A stretch of 64,000 nt of DNA, taken from positions 2,542,001-2,606,000 of the forward strand of contig JAGMUV010000007.1 of the NCBI GenBank assembly GCA_020744425.1, in the 5' to 3' direction. Shown here in pieces: positions 45,426 to 56,977 of the stretch. Position 1 is the stretch's first letter, and every line of letters starts with the position of its first letter. The notes beneath the pieces are model-generated. The model was given only the letters and a program-made list of their open reading frames with translations. It was not told where the DNA came from and did no database searches. The DNA is from Dactylonectria macrodidyma (lineage: Eukaryota > Ascomycota > Sordariomycetes > Hypocreales > Nectriaceae). Both the position numbers and the translations under genes were made by a program.

Positions 45426-46548
45426 ATGTCGGCAACCGAAGTGGGCAGCACTACGGGCGTCATGGCCGAGAACAAGCTCAACAGCGGCGGTGCGACCAAG
45501 GCCGGCTGGCCGCTATGGAAGAAGCTGGCCGTCTTCGGCACGGCTCTGATCGTCGCCATCGCCCTCGGCGTCGGACTCGGCGTCGGCCTGACCCGGGGCA
45601 ACGGCAACGATGATGACGGCGACAACGACAACAACGACGGCGACAGCGGCTCCGGCTCCGGAAACAACGGCACCAACACCACCGGCATCTGGCAGCCCGC
45701 CGTCGGCACCAGCTGGCAGATCATCCTCAAGTACCCCATCGCCCTCGACGACGACAGCACCGACGGCCTCGCCCCCAACGTCTCCATCTGGGATCTCGAC
45801 ATGTATGACAACGACGAGACTGTCTTCACTGCCCTCGTCGAAGCCGGCAAGCACATCATCTGCTACTTCAGCGCCGGCTCCTACGAGGACTGGCGTGACG
45901 ACGCCGGCGACTTCGCCAAGGCCGACCTGGGAGACGACCTCGATGGTTGGGAGGGCGAGAAGTGGCTCAACATCTCCAGCCCTGCCGTGCGCAAGATCAT
46001 GAAGAAGCGCATCAAGTATGCTGCCGACAAGGGTTGCCACGCCATTGACCCTGACAACGTTGACGGTTACGTGAGTTTTCCCTCATCTCTCATCTCTCAT
46101 CTCTCATCTCATGCTGACTTCCCTCCCTCACTAGCAAAATGAAAACGGCCTCAACCTCACCGAGGCTGACACCATCTCCTACGTCAAGTTCCTCTCCGAG
46201 GAAGCCGCTCAGTACAACATGTCCACCGGCCTCAAGAACGCCGGCGGCATCATCAGCGACGTCATCGACTACGTCCACTTCTCCGTCAACGAGCAGTGCA
46301 TCGAGTACAGCGAGTGCGAGACCTTTGCCGCCTTCATCGACGCCGACAAGCCCGTCTTCAACATCGAGTACCCCTCCAAGGCCCCCAAAGTGTCTAGCTC
46401 TAAAAAGTCCGAGATCTGCGGCACCTCTGGCTCAGCCGCCGGCACAAAGGGCTTCAGCAAGGTTATCAAGAAGATGATCCTTGACGGCTGGGTTGAGTAC
46501 TGTGGCGAGTCAGAAACGTACACCACAGACGTCGACAAGTCCGACTAG
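45426..46548 (+). CDS. GH114 glycosidase, membrane-anchored (endo-alpha-1,4-galactosaminidase type)
   Basis: A 352-aa type II membrane protein. Exons: 45426-46070 and 46135-46548; one 64-bp GT-AG intron made largely of a TCATCTC repeat. Residues about 33-55 are one membrane helix after a short cytosolic tail. A Gly/Asp/Asn/Ser-rich linker with N-glycosylation sites follows, then the GH114 barrel with IWDLDMYD, KHIICYFSAGSYEDWR, the acidic CHAIDPDNVDGY loop (catalytic-region Asp), TGLKNAGG and FNIEYP. The best-known fungal member, Aspergillus fumigatus Ega3, has the same anchor and cleaves de-N-acetylated galactosaminogalactan. No other galactosaminogalactan genes (agd3, sph3, uge3, gt4c) are next to it here. 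Activity on alpha-1,4-galactosamine is inferred from family only. Confidence 0.9.
46083..46110. repeat. 7-bp tandem repeat inside the GH114 intron
   Basis: TCATCTC stands four times head to tail, just before the likely branch point (GCTGAC) of the intron. Confidence 0.85.
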
Positions 46549-47319
46549 AACATGAGTCGGCCTCGACAACCTGAGCAAGTACCTAGGGACCTTGAACTGC
46601 TTAGAGTATGCGCGTTGTTGCTCGTCTAACTGCAAAGGCGTGGTTGGATGCATTTTCTTTGTCTTTACCTTTTTTTTTCCTTTTTGAAGAAGGATAGGGA
46701 CGAGTAGATCGGCTAGGTCTAGCCTCGATAGCTTCAAGCCGTCACCTTGAGAGAGCGCTCCGGCCTGCAGTATATTTTTTGGACGGTGGCTACTGAGTGT
46801 ACCCCTGGGATGCCTCGTCGAGGTTTACATGAAAGCGAGACTACATTTTTTACCCAATCTCCAGACACGGCCGATAGTAATAATAATATTCTTCACTAGT
46901 TGGCAACTTCGAGTTTCATCGAGACCTTCTTGAACCACGATTTCTCACGATTTCAGCTCCTCGTAGATCGAGGAGATAATAGTACTAAGGCAGTGGTTGG
47001 CTTCAGCTCAACCTTGGTCTCGACAAGGGCATCAGGCGTTGGCCAATTCCCTGGTCAATCCAGGACTCAAAGTGCGTCATCGTCGTCAACATAGATTCCT
47101 TCTCTCGTATACATATTATACAATATCATTCCGTGAACAACACGGGCATTTTTATCCCCCAACGCCCAAAAAAAGCCAACAATCAGTTGCGCAACTGTTT
47201 TGGGTATCCTAAGAGAAGCGTCTCCACCAGCATTACGTTAATACACCGAACCAACCAACTACCTAGTCATGGATCTTCGTAAGTGAAGACAGGATTGCTG
47301 CAGCTTCCACAGCAAGATC
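46549..47319. other. convergent intergenic, 3' UTRs
   Basis: 0.77 kb between the GH114 stop (+) and the Zn2Cys6 stop (-). No gene was seen. Confidence 0.55.
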
Positions 47320-50300
47320 CTAGTTAGCTGCCATGAATTTTGATCCCCCTTCTTGCTTGAAAAGCCAGTCACTGTTGGCGTCGACCATGAAGTTGGTAAT
47401 ATTGAACTCGTTGGGGACTGCCAACTCCGAGCCGTTGCCGTTGGTCATTTCCATGTCACCACTCGACTGCGTCTGTCCCATGTTCTCGCCGCCCACTGGC
47501 AGGCGAGGGACGTTGAAGAAGTCAAACACGTCGAGGTACTCGAGCTCGTTTGGTGCTGGCGTCCTCGCCGGAGTGACGCTGGGTAGCCTGCTGAGTGCGG
47601 AGCCCCCGTGTTTAGGCTGTCGCGAGATGAGGAAGTCGAGGTCGAAGGCTGTGCGTCGCATGTCTGACAATATCTTGACGGAGCTTGGGGTCACACCGTC
47701 GCCCTGGCGTTCACTGTCGCGGTGTTCATCGAGCACTCTCTGCAGCAGCTGGCAGTATCTTGCCGCAACGGGCCAGAAGCGGCCCATATCCCGCAGCGTG
47801 TCGACAAAGAAGGAGATCTGGGGAGATAACTTGTGCTCAACGGTCGAGCCGTGGACCAGGAGAAGCCGGGCAGACACCCAAAGGGTGAAGGCGAAGGGAG
47901 GGCCGAGCTTCTCCAGCATACCATTATTGACCACGAACTCGCCTAGCGCAGCTACGTTCTCGACCGCGCTGTGGCACCTCTGAGAAGCGCTGTAAGACGG
48001 AGTAAAGATAGGAGACCGTGTCGTTGGGTAGGCTGCGGACGAGTGTAGGCGGATGACGGCAGTGTGGTAGGTCGCATGAAGCATGACCCACGCACAGTTG
48101 ATGTTCTTGCTTCCAGGCTGAAAGAGCTTGGCCATGTTGCCAAACTCGCCAGGCAGACCGAATTTCCAGGACGTGAGCATATTGTCGAGCTCTTTGTACT
48201 GCATCTGCCACTGCTCCACGTCGCTCAATGCACTGATGTCCACTGGCTGCTTGAGAAACTTGTGAACCTTGGACAGTATGCCAAGTATCTCAATATAATG
48301 TGCAAATGCGCCCAGGTTCTCGGGTCGGTCTGGCTCATGCTCGGGAGATTCATCGTGGTGGGCTTCCGTCCTAAACCACCGGGTTTCGACCTTTTGATTC
48401 TTAATCCACAGATCATCTCGGCAAGGTAGGGAGCGGTCGATCTCCTTGTCATCAAGCGCAAATTCGAATGCCGTGGCGATGGTCGCGTACCTGTCCAGCA
48501 GGTAAATCATCCAGAAGAGCCGTCGTCGGGCCTCTTCTTCGATAAAGTCCTTGGGTTCAGACAAAGTGATGGCCCGGAGGGTATAGATGGACATGTAGTG
48601 GGGCGAGACGGTGGAGGACGTGGCCTCGACGGCTAGCCCCAGCTGTACGACTGAGCGAGTGATGAGGGCCATGATGTTCCAACCTGGAGGACCATTGCTA
48701 CTGCCGCAAAGGTCAAGGGCAAGGATGACGAGAGCTTGCAATGACTTGACGGATGAGTTCTCCATGCCATAGAGTAGCACACGCTCCTTGGAGATCTTGT
48801 GGTAGTGCTCCCTCCGCTCCTCTGTCAGCCTCGCATCAGTGGAATAGCGCATTGTGGTAGCGACAATGGCGTGCAACAACACCCGATCAGTCTCATCGAG
48901 CGCGGAGGGTCCGAAAAGGGAATCGAGAGTTGTTTTGCGGTGGAGAATGGGGCACCAGGTGTTGATATGCTTGAAATAGAGGTCCACGAGGGCGTAGAGC
49001 AGGTCGTAGGGCGGCGTATCTCGATCGGGGGTGGTTGTTCCCGGAGCTGACGACATGGGCGCGGTGGGAGAGTGACTGGAGCCGTAGTAGTCCTGAGCGG
49101 CAGCGCTGGGGTGTAACGCTGGGATTTGGGTAGGCGCCGACATTGCGGACAGTGGCCCTTGGTTGTGGTACGCATCGTTGATGCTGGGCGTGTGAGGAAC
49201 GCCAAAGTCGATGTTCTGTGAGCCCGACGGGAAGTTGGAACCCGAGGTCTTGTGGAGGAAGAGGGCAGTATCGGCTTGGGGGGTCCGGATGGGTTCAGAG
49301 GCGCGGAATAGGTTCGTCGGGGCGTCTCGAGGGGTGCTGCCCTGCTCGCTTGGGAGACTTGGGTTGCTATTGCGAATGCTATGGGCAAGGCCAGTGTTCT
49401 GATTGGCGGCGAGGGTGACTTGGAGAATCTCGGAGTGGGAGCGCAGTATTTCCTCGAGCTTGTCCAACCGTTGTTCTAGCTCGCGACCGTACCCAGCTCT
49501 CAAGCCTGGCTTCTTTCGCTCCTTGTACTCGCAGATGGCACCATTGCGGGTGCACCAGCCACATGCCGGTTGACCACGATCGCATTTGACCTGGCGAAGA
49601 GAGAATGGGTTAATGGGTTGCTGACTTGAAGGAGGGAGGAAGGAGGGAGGATGAGAGGTAGTGGGGTATATGAAGATTACCTTTCTTTGCTTGCACAGCT
49701 CGCACCTGGGAGTGATGTTGTTAGTTTGAAACCGACCGGCGGATATGTTTTGTATCACGGGAAGTGAAAGCTGGTGAGGCGATTCAGGCTTGAGGTTCGT
49801 CTCGAGTTCCACCTCGGGGTCAATTTCCTCCGAGGGTGATGGGGGTGATGGGGGATCAGACGAGGCGTCTGAGGGCGGCATGGTAGGTTGGTGCAAAGGG
49901 TTGGAGCGAGACAGTGGGGTATGACAAGCGTTGCGAGGGTGAGGGTGCAGGTGACGCCGACGGCGGCGGTGATGAAGCACAGGCGAGGATGACGCGCCGA
50001 GATGCGACAAGGGAAGCAGAGGTTGGGCAAAGAGGCGAGGTTAGGAGGTTGAAGCAAAGCGACTGGGAAGAATGATGGGGAGAATAACAGAAAGAATAAA
50101 CAGGAAGAATGACGGGTAGAATGACGGGGAAAATGACCCGGCGCAGCTGGACCTGCAGCCGACATGGGAGGTTGAGGGCAAGTTTGAGAATAAGGCAACT
50201 CACGAAACCGAGACAGGCCGCTTGCGCTTCCCGTTGTGACAGAGAGTATCTTGGTCGCCGTGGTCGTCGTCGTCGCTCTGAAAAGTGTTGGCCTCGTCAC

Positions 50301-50388
50301 TATCAAGCTCGGGGCCGGACGGGAGACGCTCCCCCGAGAGATGCCCCGTAGGCTTCCCGGCCCCGTTGATCATGGCGAGTGAAGGCAA
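47320..50388 (-). CDS. Zn2Cys6 transcription factor, candidate rhamnose-pathway regulator
   Basis: An 826-aa predicted nuclear regulator. Exons: 50388-50204, 49705-49681, 49590-47320; introns of 498 and 90 bp. Splicing builds NGKRKRPVSVS (basic) directly before a full cluster C63-x2-C-x6-C-x6-C-x2-C-x6-C90 and then the linker ERKKPGLRAGYGRELEQRLDKLEE, which turns into a coiled coil. The fungal_trans region follows with EARRRLFWMIYLLDRYA. The C-terminus carries short hydrophobic/acidic pieces (YLDVFDFFNVP, NITNFMVDANSDW) that could be activation segments. The gene is divergent from the L-rhamnonate dehydratase gene, about 3.1 kb apart. A Zn-cluster gene also sits in the rhamnose cluster of Scheffersomyces stipitis (TRC1), so control of the pathway is a reasonable guess, not shown. 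The 90-bp intron is in frame without stops, and an ATG at 49881 or 50010 inside intron 1 reads in frame into the cluster; both allow isoforms. Confidence 0.88.
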
Positions 50389-53300
50389 CGCGCCTGAAGG
50401 TGGACGGAACGGGGCGCTGCAGGCCCTCGTTCCAGCCCTGGGCTTGATAGACGGACTGTACTACGTGCGACGACTGGATGACTGGACGACTTGGACGACT
50501 GGGGGGGTCCTTGGGGAGACCTGGGAGGGGTGTGTGAGCAACCGGCGAGACGAGGCAGCGAGCAGCGAGGCCTCGGACTGACAGGAGCGGGTGGACAGAG
50601 GAGATGGACAAAGGAAGCCCGAGATGAAGCGAAGCGACGCCAACGAGCGAGGTGCAGTTTCGTTGGAGCGAGATGGGCGACGGCGATGGCGATGGCGATG
50701 CAAGGAAACGCCAGGGGAGACGAGACGACCTCGCTGATCCGGGACAATGGCTCGCGGGCAGCAGGAGAAAGCGACCCCGAGCCCGAGCTTTTGAGTCTGG
50801 GATGGAGCGTGGAGCGTGGAGCTGGAGCGTGGAGGCGCCGAGTCAAGAGCCGGAGGGGGGAAGAAAGGATGAGCGGCACGAGATGCACGAACGAGGGGGG
50901 GAGAGCACAGTGCTACCTAGGTATGCTACAGTAAGGTACCTTCCAACGTGCGGTTCTGTCGATGCTTTCGTCCCTCTTGAAGAAAGTTGCTTGCAAACCC
51001 GCAACCCGCAACCTAGACAGGCCACTCTTCATGTCCCTTTTTTCCCCCTTGCCTGGAGCTGGTTTCCCTTATGTCGAGCCTCTGCTTCCCCCAGCAAGCT
51101 GCCATGCCCACCTAATTTAGTCTCCAGGCCCCTCCACTCTCCAGTACCTCGGACAGACGGGTCAACAAGCGCAACGCGCCATTGGCTGGAATCCCACATG
51201 GAGCTGGGATTTCCCACAAAGAGCTGGGATTTCCCACATGGAGCTGGGATTTCGGCCGAGGTGGGCGGAAGGCTGGGTGGATTCCCCCAGCGCCGGACCA
51301 AAGGGCAACAGGCGACGGGCACGAGGATTTTTCTTTTCCATGTTGGGTGCCCGTTGGGCTCTGGATGGATCAAACATGGAATTACACGAGGTCACCGGTT
51401 CTTTGCTACGGAAATTCGCCGTGTGTAAAACTGGGCATGCAATCATTAGTGTCGCTCTCTGGCATAAGACAGACCCCGTTGCTGATGGCTGTGTGGAAGC
51501 GGTGCATGGAGGGGCTGCAAGGAGAGATGTCGCCGCATCCAAGTCGGGAAACGTGGTGAGTCGTGACGGTGTGAAAAAAAAAAAAGCAAAGTGGTCACGC
51601 ACGCATCCATCAATCCTTGCCTGCGACATGGGGATGCCTCTTTCGTGCTCCCCGTCGTCGGGTACCGAGTCTTGCGAGAACCTTTGTCTGCGAAATCCTG
51701 CCAAATTCTTATTAAATTGTCCCCCAGAATGGACTTTCACATGGGGGGCGGGAGCGGAGAGAGCGGAGAGCGGGGAAGGCTGGAGCGTTTGTGATTGGAG
51801 GACGGGGAAGCCATCATGCTGTGGTGGCCTGCCATGGGTCGTCTCAGGCTCTCAACGGGCTTCCAATGGTCTCAGCCAACGGCTTTCAGCTTGATTCGGT
51901 GGGCTGGTGCGTTAGCAGCAAGCCTCGTTTGGCTCACTGTTCCGCCTTGGGCTCTCCATCTCTGTGTCTGCTTGTCGATGTGTATTTTCCTGTGTTTTTT
52001 CAACTCTGCATCTCCTCGTGCCTGGTTTTGTGTGTCTGTGTCTGTCGCCTGTCGCGTTCGGTCTGGTCGGGGGAATAGAGATGAAATGGCCCGGCGAAAA
52101 AGGCAAGATGTCGCTTTTGTGGACCGTACCACTCTCAACGAGTCACACCTCGAAACAGGAACAATTAGCATCCATCCAACTCAGGCTCTGTACATGCGAT
52201 ATGCATAGTATCACATAGTAAAGGTAGGTACACTTGTACAGTCGCAGTCGCAACGCTCCACCAATTCGGGAGACTTCTCCACCGCCTTTCGGCGCTCTGC
52301 TCTGCAGCGGGTAAGAGCTCAGCCTGGCGGACAGGACAGGACAGGCTGGGAAAGGAAGTGGACGTTCGAATGCCGTCTGATCAAGACCGTCCGTAGGCAT
52401 CGATGGTATGGATGGTTTCTTCGTCGGCAAGACAAGACGAACAGGCTCGCTTCGCTTCTTATACCAACAGTCCGTAAGGACAACAAGCAAACCAACCCCC
52501 AGGCTCTCTCCCCCATTGTCTCCCCCCAATTTCTGTCCCCCGCAATCTCGCCGTCCATCTCTCTCAGGGAGTCAAGAGATCAGACCCTCGTCGACGTCTG
52601 CTGCGCATGTCCTGTCTACCTACTCGTCCCATTCGTCCCGTTCAAAAACCCCCGTCCACCCGTCCACTCTTTTAGTCTCTTGTCCACTCGTCTCGAGTTG
52701 CCCAGCCCCGGCTCCAGATCGCGTGCCGCTGGACTCGGTTGACAACCACCGAAACGTGCCCCCACGACTCGTGCAGCGAGCGTTACCACTCATCCATCAT
52801 CTATCTGTTGCAGCTTCACGATAGCGCGCGCTGTGATGATTGCAGTTAGTTCCAGCCCAATCACCTCCGTTCCCTCTCCAATATCTCCGATTCACCCAAT
52901 TCAACCCTCGTCTCCTTCTAGCCTCCTTCTCTTTCGTTTGAGACCGAGACCGCACCGGATACAGCCATGATGGTCGCGGTGCCACTCCCGACTGCTACCC
53001 TCCTCCAAGCCTCCTAAACCTCCTAAGCCTCAAGCGGTTCCGGCACCTCTTGCGCGGGTCACATTCGCCCCTCGCCGATCCAGTGGAGACCGGACCGGTT
53101 CAAGATGTTCCATCCAATGTCGGTGGCCTCGGGGTATCTGCGCCCGATCTTGTTTAGACGGCATAGCCGGCCAAAAACTCACCCCCACAGTCGCTCATTG
53201 CAGTGCCTCTCACAGGCTCGATCACGAGTCGCCCTTTTCCGATCACGAGGAGATTATATCCGTCAGCTTGGCCGTCGTCCCTTCATACTTAGTGCATCTT

Positions 53301-53464
53301 GTCCTTCTTTCCACAATCCTGGTTTCTCTTGTAAACCCAATCAATTCCTCTCACCACCCTCCCAATACCGCTCGCTCTGGTAGCTCTCACACTCCCAACC
53401 TCGATTTCTTCCACGCTTGCCCCTCCTCACCAACATACCCCAATCATAAGGCCATTCCCTCACA
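50389..53464. other. 3.1-kb divergent promoter region
   Basis: Lies between the Zn2Cys6 regulator (-) and the rhamnonate dehydratase gene (+), so it should hold both promoters and leaders. The right end (about 52.5-53.46 kb) is strongly C/T-rich, which fits the leader of the dehydratase. A 20-bp repeat is at 51192-51251. ORFs up to 258 codons exist but are Gly/Pro/Arg-rich, run through the tandem repeat, and lack motifs. Confidence 0.55.
51192..51251. repeat. 20-bp tandem repeat, three units
   Basis: Unit TCCCACATGGAGCTGGGATT, three times head to tail with two changes (ATGG to AAAG) in the middle copy, in the spacer between the regulator and the rhamnonate dehydratase. Confidence 0.92.
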
Positions 53465-55093
53465 ATGTCTGTTAGAGACTTCCCGACCATCAAGGCCGTG
53501 AGGTCCTTTGTCATTGGCGGTGTTGGATCAGGTACATACAATCACCTCACCGAGCAGTTCGCCTGGAAAGAATGCAGTAACTGACTTTAGCATAGGTGGC
53601 GATTATCACAATGTCAAGGGTGGCCATTGGTACGTTTGCGATCCGTCGATTCTCGATTAAATACCCTGGATTGTCGCATGGCTAATACGGTTCCTCGCAG
53701 GCTCATTGACAGCGACATCTCAACGCCCTGTTCGAGATGGGAACAATACAAGAAGTCCCGAACCAGCTGGGGCATCAATGTGCTTGGATCTTTCCTAGTA
53801 GAGATTGAGGGCTCTGACGGCACCATTGGCTTCGCTACCGGCTTTGGAGGTGAGCACCATCCCCAATGATCCCCAACACATGGCAATGCTGCCGCCACGA
53901 TTCCCCCATTCACCCGGGGGCTTCAATTCACCCGCGTGGGGGTGTGAGAGAACTGTACACTGACAGCCGGAATCCCAGGTCCTCCCGCATGCTGGCTCGT
54001 CCACCAACACTTCGAGCGATTCCTCCTGGGGGCCGACCCCCGCAACACCAACCTGCTCTTTGAGCAGATGTACAGGGCTTCCATGTTCTACGGCCGCAAG
54101 GGCCTAGCTACAGCCGTCATCTCGGTTATTGATCTGGCCCTCTGGGATCTCCTGGGCAAGATCCGCAACGAGCCCGTCTACCGCCTCATCGGTGGCGCCA
54201 CCAAGGAGCGCCTCAACTTTTACTGCACCGGCCCCGAGCCCGCGGCAGCCAAGGAGATGGGCTTCTGGGGTGGCAAGGTGCCGCTGCCATTCTGCCCCGA
54301 TGACGGCCACGAGGGCCTTAAGAAGAACGTCGAGTTCCTGCGCAAGCATCGCGAAGCCGTGGGCCCCGACTTCCCCATCATGGTCGACTGCTACATGAGC
54401 TTGAACGTGCCCTACACTATCGAGATCGTCAAAGCTACCCTCGACCTGAACATCAACTGGTGGGAAGAGTGTCTGTCCCCCGATGACACGGACGGTTTCG
54501 AGCAGATCAAGCGCGCTCACCCTACCGTCAAGTTCACCACCGGTGAGCACGAGTACTCGCGTTATGGCTTCCGCAAGCTCATCGAGGGCCGCAATCTCGA
54601 CATCATCCAGCCTGACGTCATGTGGCTCGGCGGTCTGACTGAGCTGCTCAAGGTGTCGGCCATGGCCGCCGCCTACGATATTCCCGTTGTGCCTCATGCC
54701 AGCGGCCCTTACAGCTACCATTTTGTCATCTCCCAGCCCAACACCCCCTTCCAGGAGTACCTGGCCAACTCGCCCGACGGCAAGAGCGTGCTACCTGTCT
54801 TTGGTGACCTGTTCATCGACGAGCCCATCCCTACCAAGGGCTACTTGACGACGGCTGACCTCGACAAACCCGGCTTCGGTCTGACCATCAACCCGGCCGC
54901 CCGTGCCAAGCTTATCCCCAGCGACTACCTGCTGAAAATGCCCCCGGTGCCGACCCTTGCTCCTCCAAGCCCCCCAAACGAGAGCGAGGAGACTCCCAAG
55001 GACGCCCCCGAGCCCACTAGCGAGTCCAACGGAGTGGTCGAGCAGCTGGCGGCCAAGGTCGAGAGTCTCACCACCACGGAAGCTACTGCCTAA
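53465..55093 (+). CDS. LRA3: L-rhamnonate dehydratase (LRA3 type, enolase superfamily)
   Basis: Converts L-rhamnonate to 2-keto-3-deoxy-L-rhamnonate, step 3 of the non-phosphorylated fungal rhamnose pathway; expected to be cytosolic and Mg2+-dependent. It has 454 aa; exons 53465-53531, 53596-53629, 53701-53849, 53979-55093, with introns of 64, 71 and 129 bp, GT-AG, in phase. The N-terminal capping domain has the RhmD signature GGDYHNVKGGHW with His27/His33. Barrel metal ligands are D220 (IMVDCYM), E246 or E247 (WWEECL) and E273 (TTGEHE), with D296 (QPDVMW) and H323 (VPHASG) as the acid-base dyad. The spacing matches bacterial RhmD (226/252/280/302/329). Unlike RhmD, it ends in a roughly 45-residue Pro/Glu/Ser/Thr-rich tail. 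Next gene downstream on the same strand is the LRA1-type dehydrogenase. Confidence 0.93.
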
Positions 55094-56977
55094 ACTCCTC
55101 GAGCGAATGACGCGTTTGCCACATATATAGGCTGGTCCCCCGACTTGGATCGTGCCGCACTATCATGTTTGTGAGGAGGGGAAAAAACAGCTTTGAACAT
55201 TTCTCAAGTCTCCCACCATAGAGGCATGACTAGAGGGATTTTGGATATCGGGATCATTGCCATGACTCCCTCCACGGATAGATGGACGAATGCATTCCTT
55301 TGATCGGATCTTGTTGCATCGTTTGGCATGGATAAAATCTTGAGTGTATCCCAGATGATTGTCTTTTTGTTATCCTTTACGTTATGTATGACCTCATGTA
55401 GACGAAGCGCAACAGAGATACAAATATACAAGTATAACACAAAGTAAACTAACTGTCAACGACGTGACTGGATGCTCTGAACCCACTGCGAGAAGAACAT
55501 AACGTTGTGAGACGGAAAAGAAGGTGTACCAATTATCAACACAACGGCATATAAGTGAAGCATTGCGTGGATCTTCTTAGATGGGATATCCTTGCCTATA
55601 ATTTTGTGCTACGCGTGCCGTTCATGTGAACTGTTAGATGCCCTGTTCGCCGGCTGCTGATTACTGCATACATGGATAGATAGATTGCTAGGGCCTAAAT
55701 AGTACGATCCACGATGGTGAGTGGCCCAGGCGGGTGATGTGCTGTTTTGTGCGTGCACACCCCTCCTATCCTTGCTACCTGGTCTGTGGGCTAATTAGAC
55801 GCGACGGTCGAAACATCGTGAGTTTTTCTCCTGGTTTTTTATTTTGGGTTGCAGTTAATTCCTATACGGCCGGCTGCAAAACGGTGGGCAGTGGGGGCGA
55901 TGCTACCCCAGCGTTTTGATCCCCTTGTCCGTCACACAACCTCACGATGCTGCAAGCAACAAGCAGCAAGCAGGCCAAAGGTAATGTGTATTCATGTGCA
56001 TGTACATAGTATGTACACACCCCAGTTCGTCTGACATGGTTCGAGCCAGGGGAAACACGCAGGGACAGACAATTGTCATGAGATTCCCGGTCCGGGGGGG
56101 TTGCGAGATCTGGGTCAATGCTAGTACTTTTCTTTTCACCAAAATATCGAGCCAACGCTACTACCTACCTATGGCGTAGTTAGAGAGTAATAAGCCCACC
56201 TATATCCAAATAGTGGTAGCAATCCGATAGTAGCAACTCGGACATGGCCGCTCCTTTGATGGCATTTCGCCTTTTCCCCGCGCCGGCATCTCGCTACAAA
56301 GCACCCCGAGATGGCAAAATTGTCTTTGGTCGAGCCCCTCCCAGGACCCTCCCGAGGTCTCTACCCAGACCCAATTGAGCCATGTCGCGGGGCTGGCCAC
56401 ATGTGGCAGTTTCTCGTCAAGTCAGCTGCGGCGGCACCTTTTGCTTCTGTGGTTGCTCCGGCGTAGGCTATTCGGCTTGCCACCGACGGTGTTAGTGAAG
56501 CTGCTACAACCCCTCTTCCTCGCGTGGCTTGAGGGTTTTGGGCTTTGGGCTGAGTCGGGGCGACTTGTTGCTGTGCAATGGGATGCCGGACCGAAGAGTT
56601 GAAGCTGTTGGTGAGGGGGCACAAAAGAAACTCCCAACTCCAACTTTCCCTCTCTGCCACCCCAAACCTCTGCTATCACATCTCATTATCTCCTTTCAAA
56701 TCACATCGTCAACAAGTCACCGACGGCTCCACTGAATTGTCCACGCGCGACTTTGCTCTACCTGTCTTCGGACCTGTAATCCACCGAACGTGCCCGTTCG
56801 CTGCATCTCGACTACGACCGATCCCCCACCCAAGCCCCTCTCCCACGACCATCTCCCACGACGCGGCCGCCCGAGATTTATTAAAAACTTGGGCACAGTA
56901 GGTGATATAGCCAGAGACGAGAACACCACACCTAAGCAACTTACCTCATAACCCACAATCGCACAATCCTCTTCATC
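55094..56977. other. spacer between the two rhamnose genes
   Basis: 1.9 kb containing the 3' end of the dehydratase transcript and the promoter of the dehydrogenase. No gene was seen. A CTAC/CTAT run is at about 56161-56172. Confidence 0.55.

Noticed and set aside
45513..46040. 175-codon minus-strand ORF inside the GH114 gene
   Set aside because: Val/Gly/Asp-rich antisense shadow of GC-rich exon codons.
50652..51428. 258-codon plus-strand ORF in the regulator/dehydratase spacer
   Set aside because: Runs through simple GAT repeats and the 20-bp tandem array; composition is Arg/Gly/Pro/Ser-rich and not protein-like.
56039..56060. GGTTCGAGCC, tRNA T-loop-like string
   Set aside because: No A-box, D-arm or acceptor pairing at the right distance on either strand.
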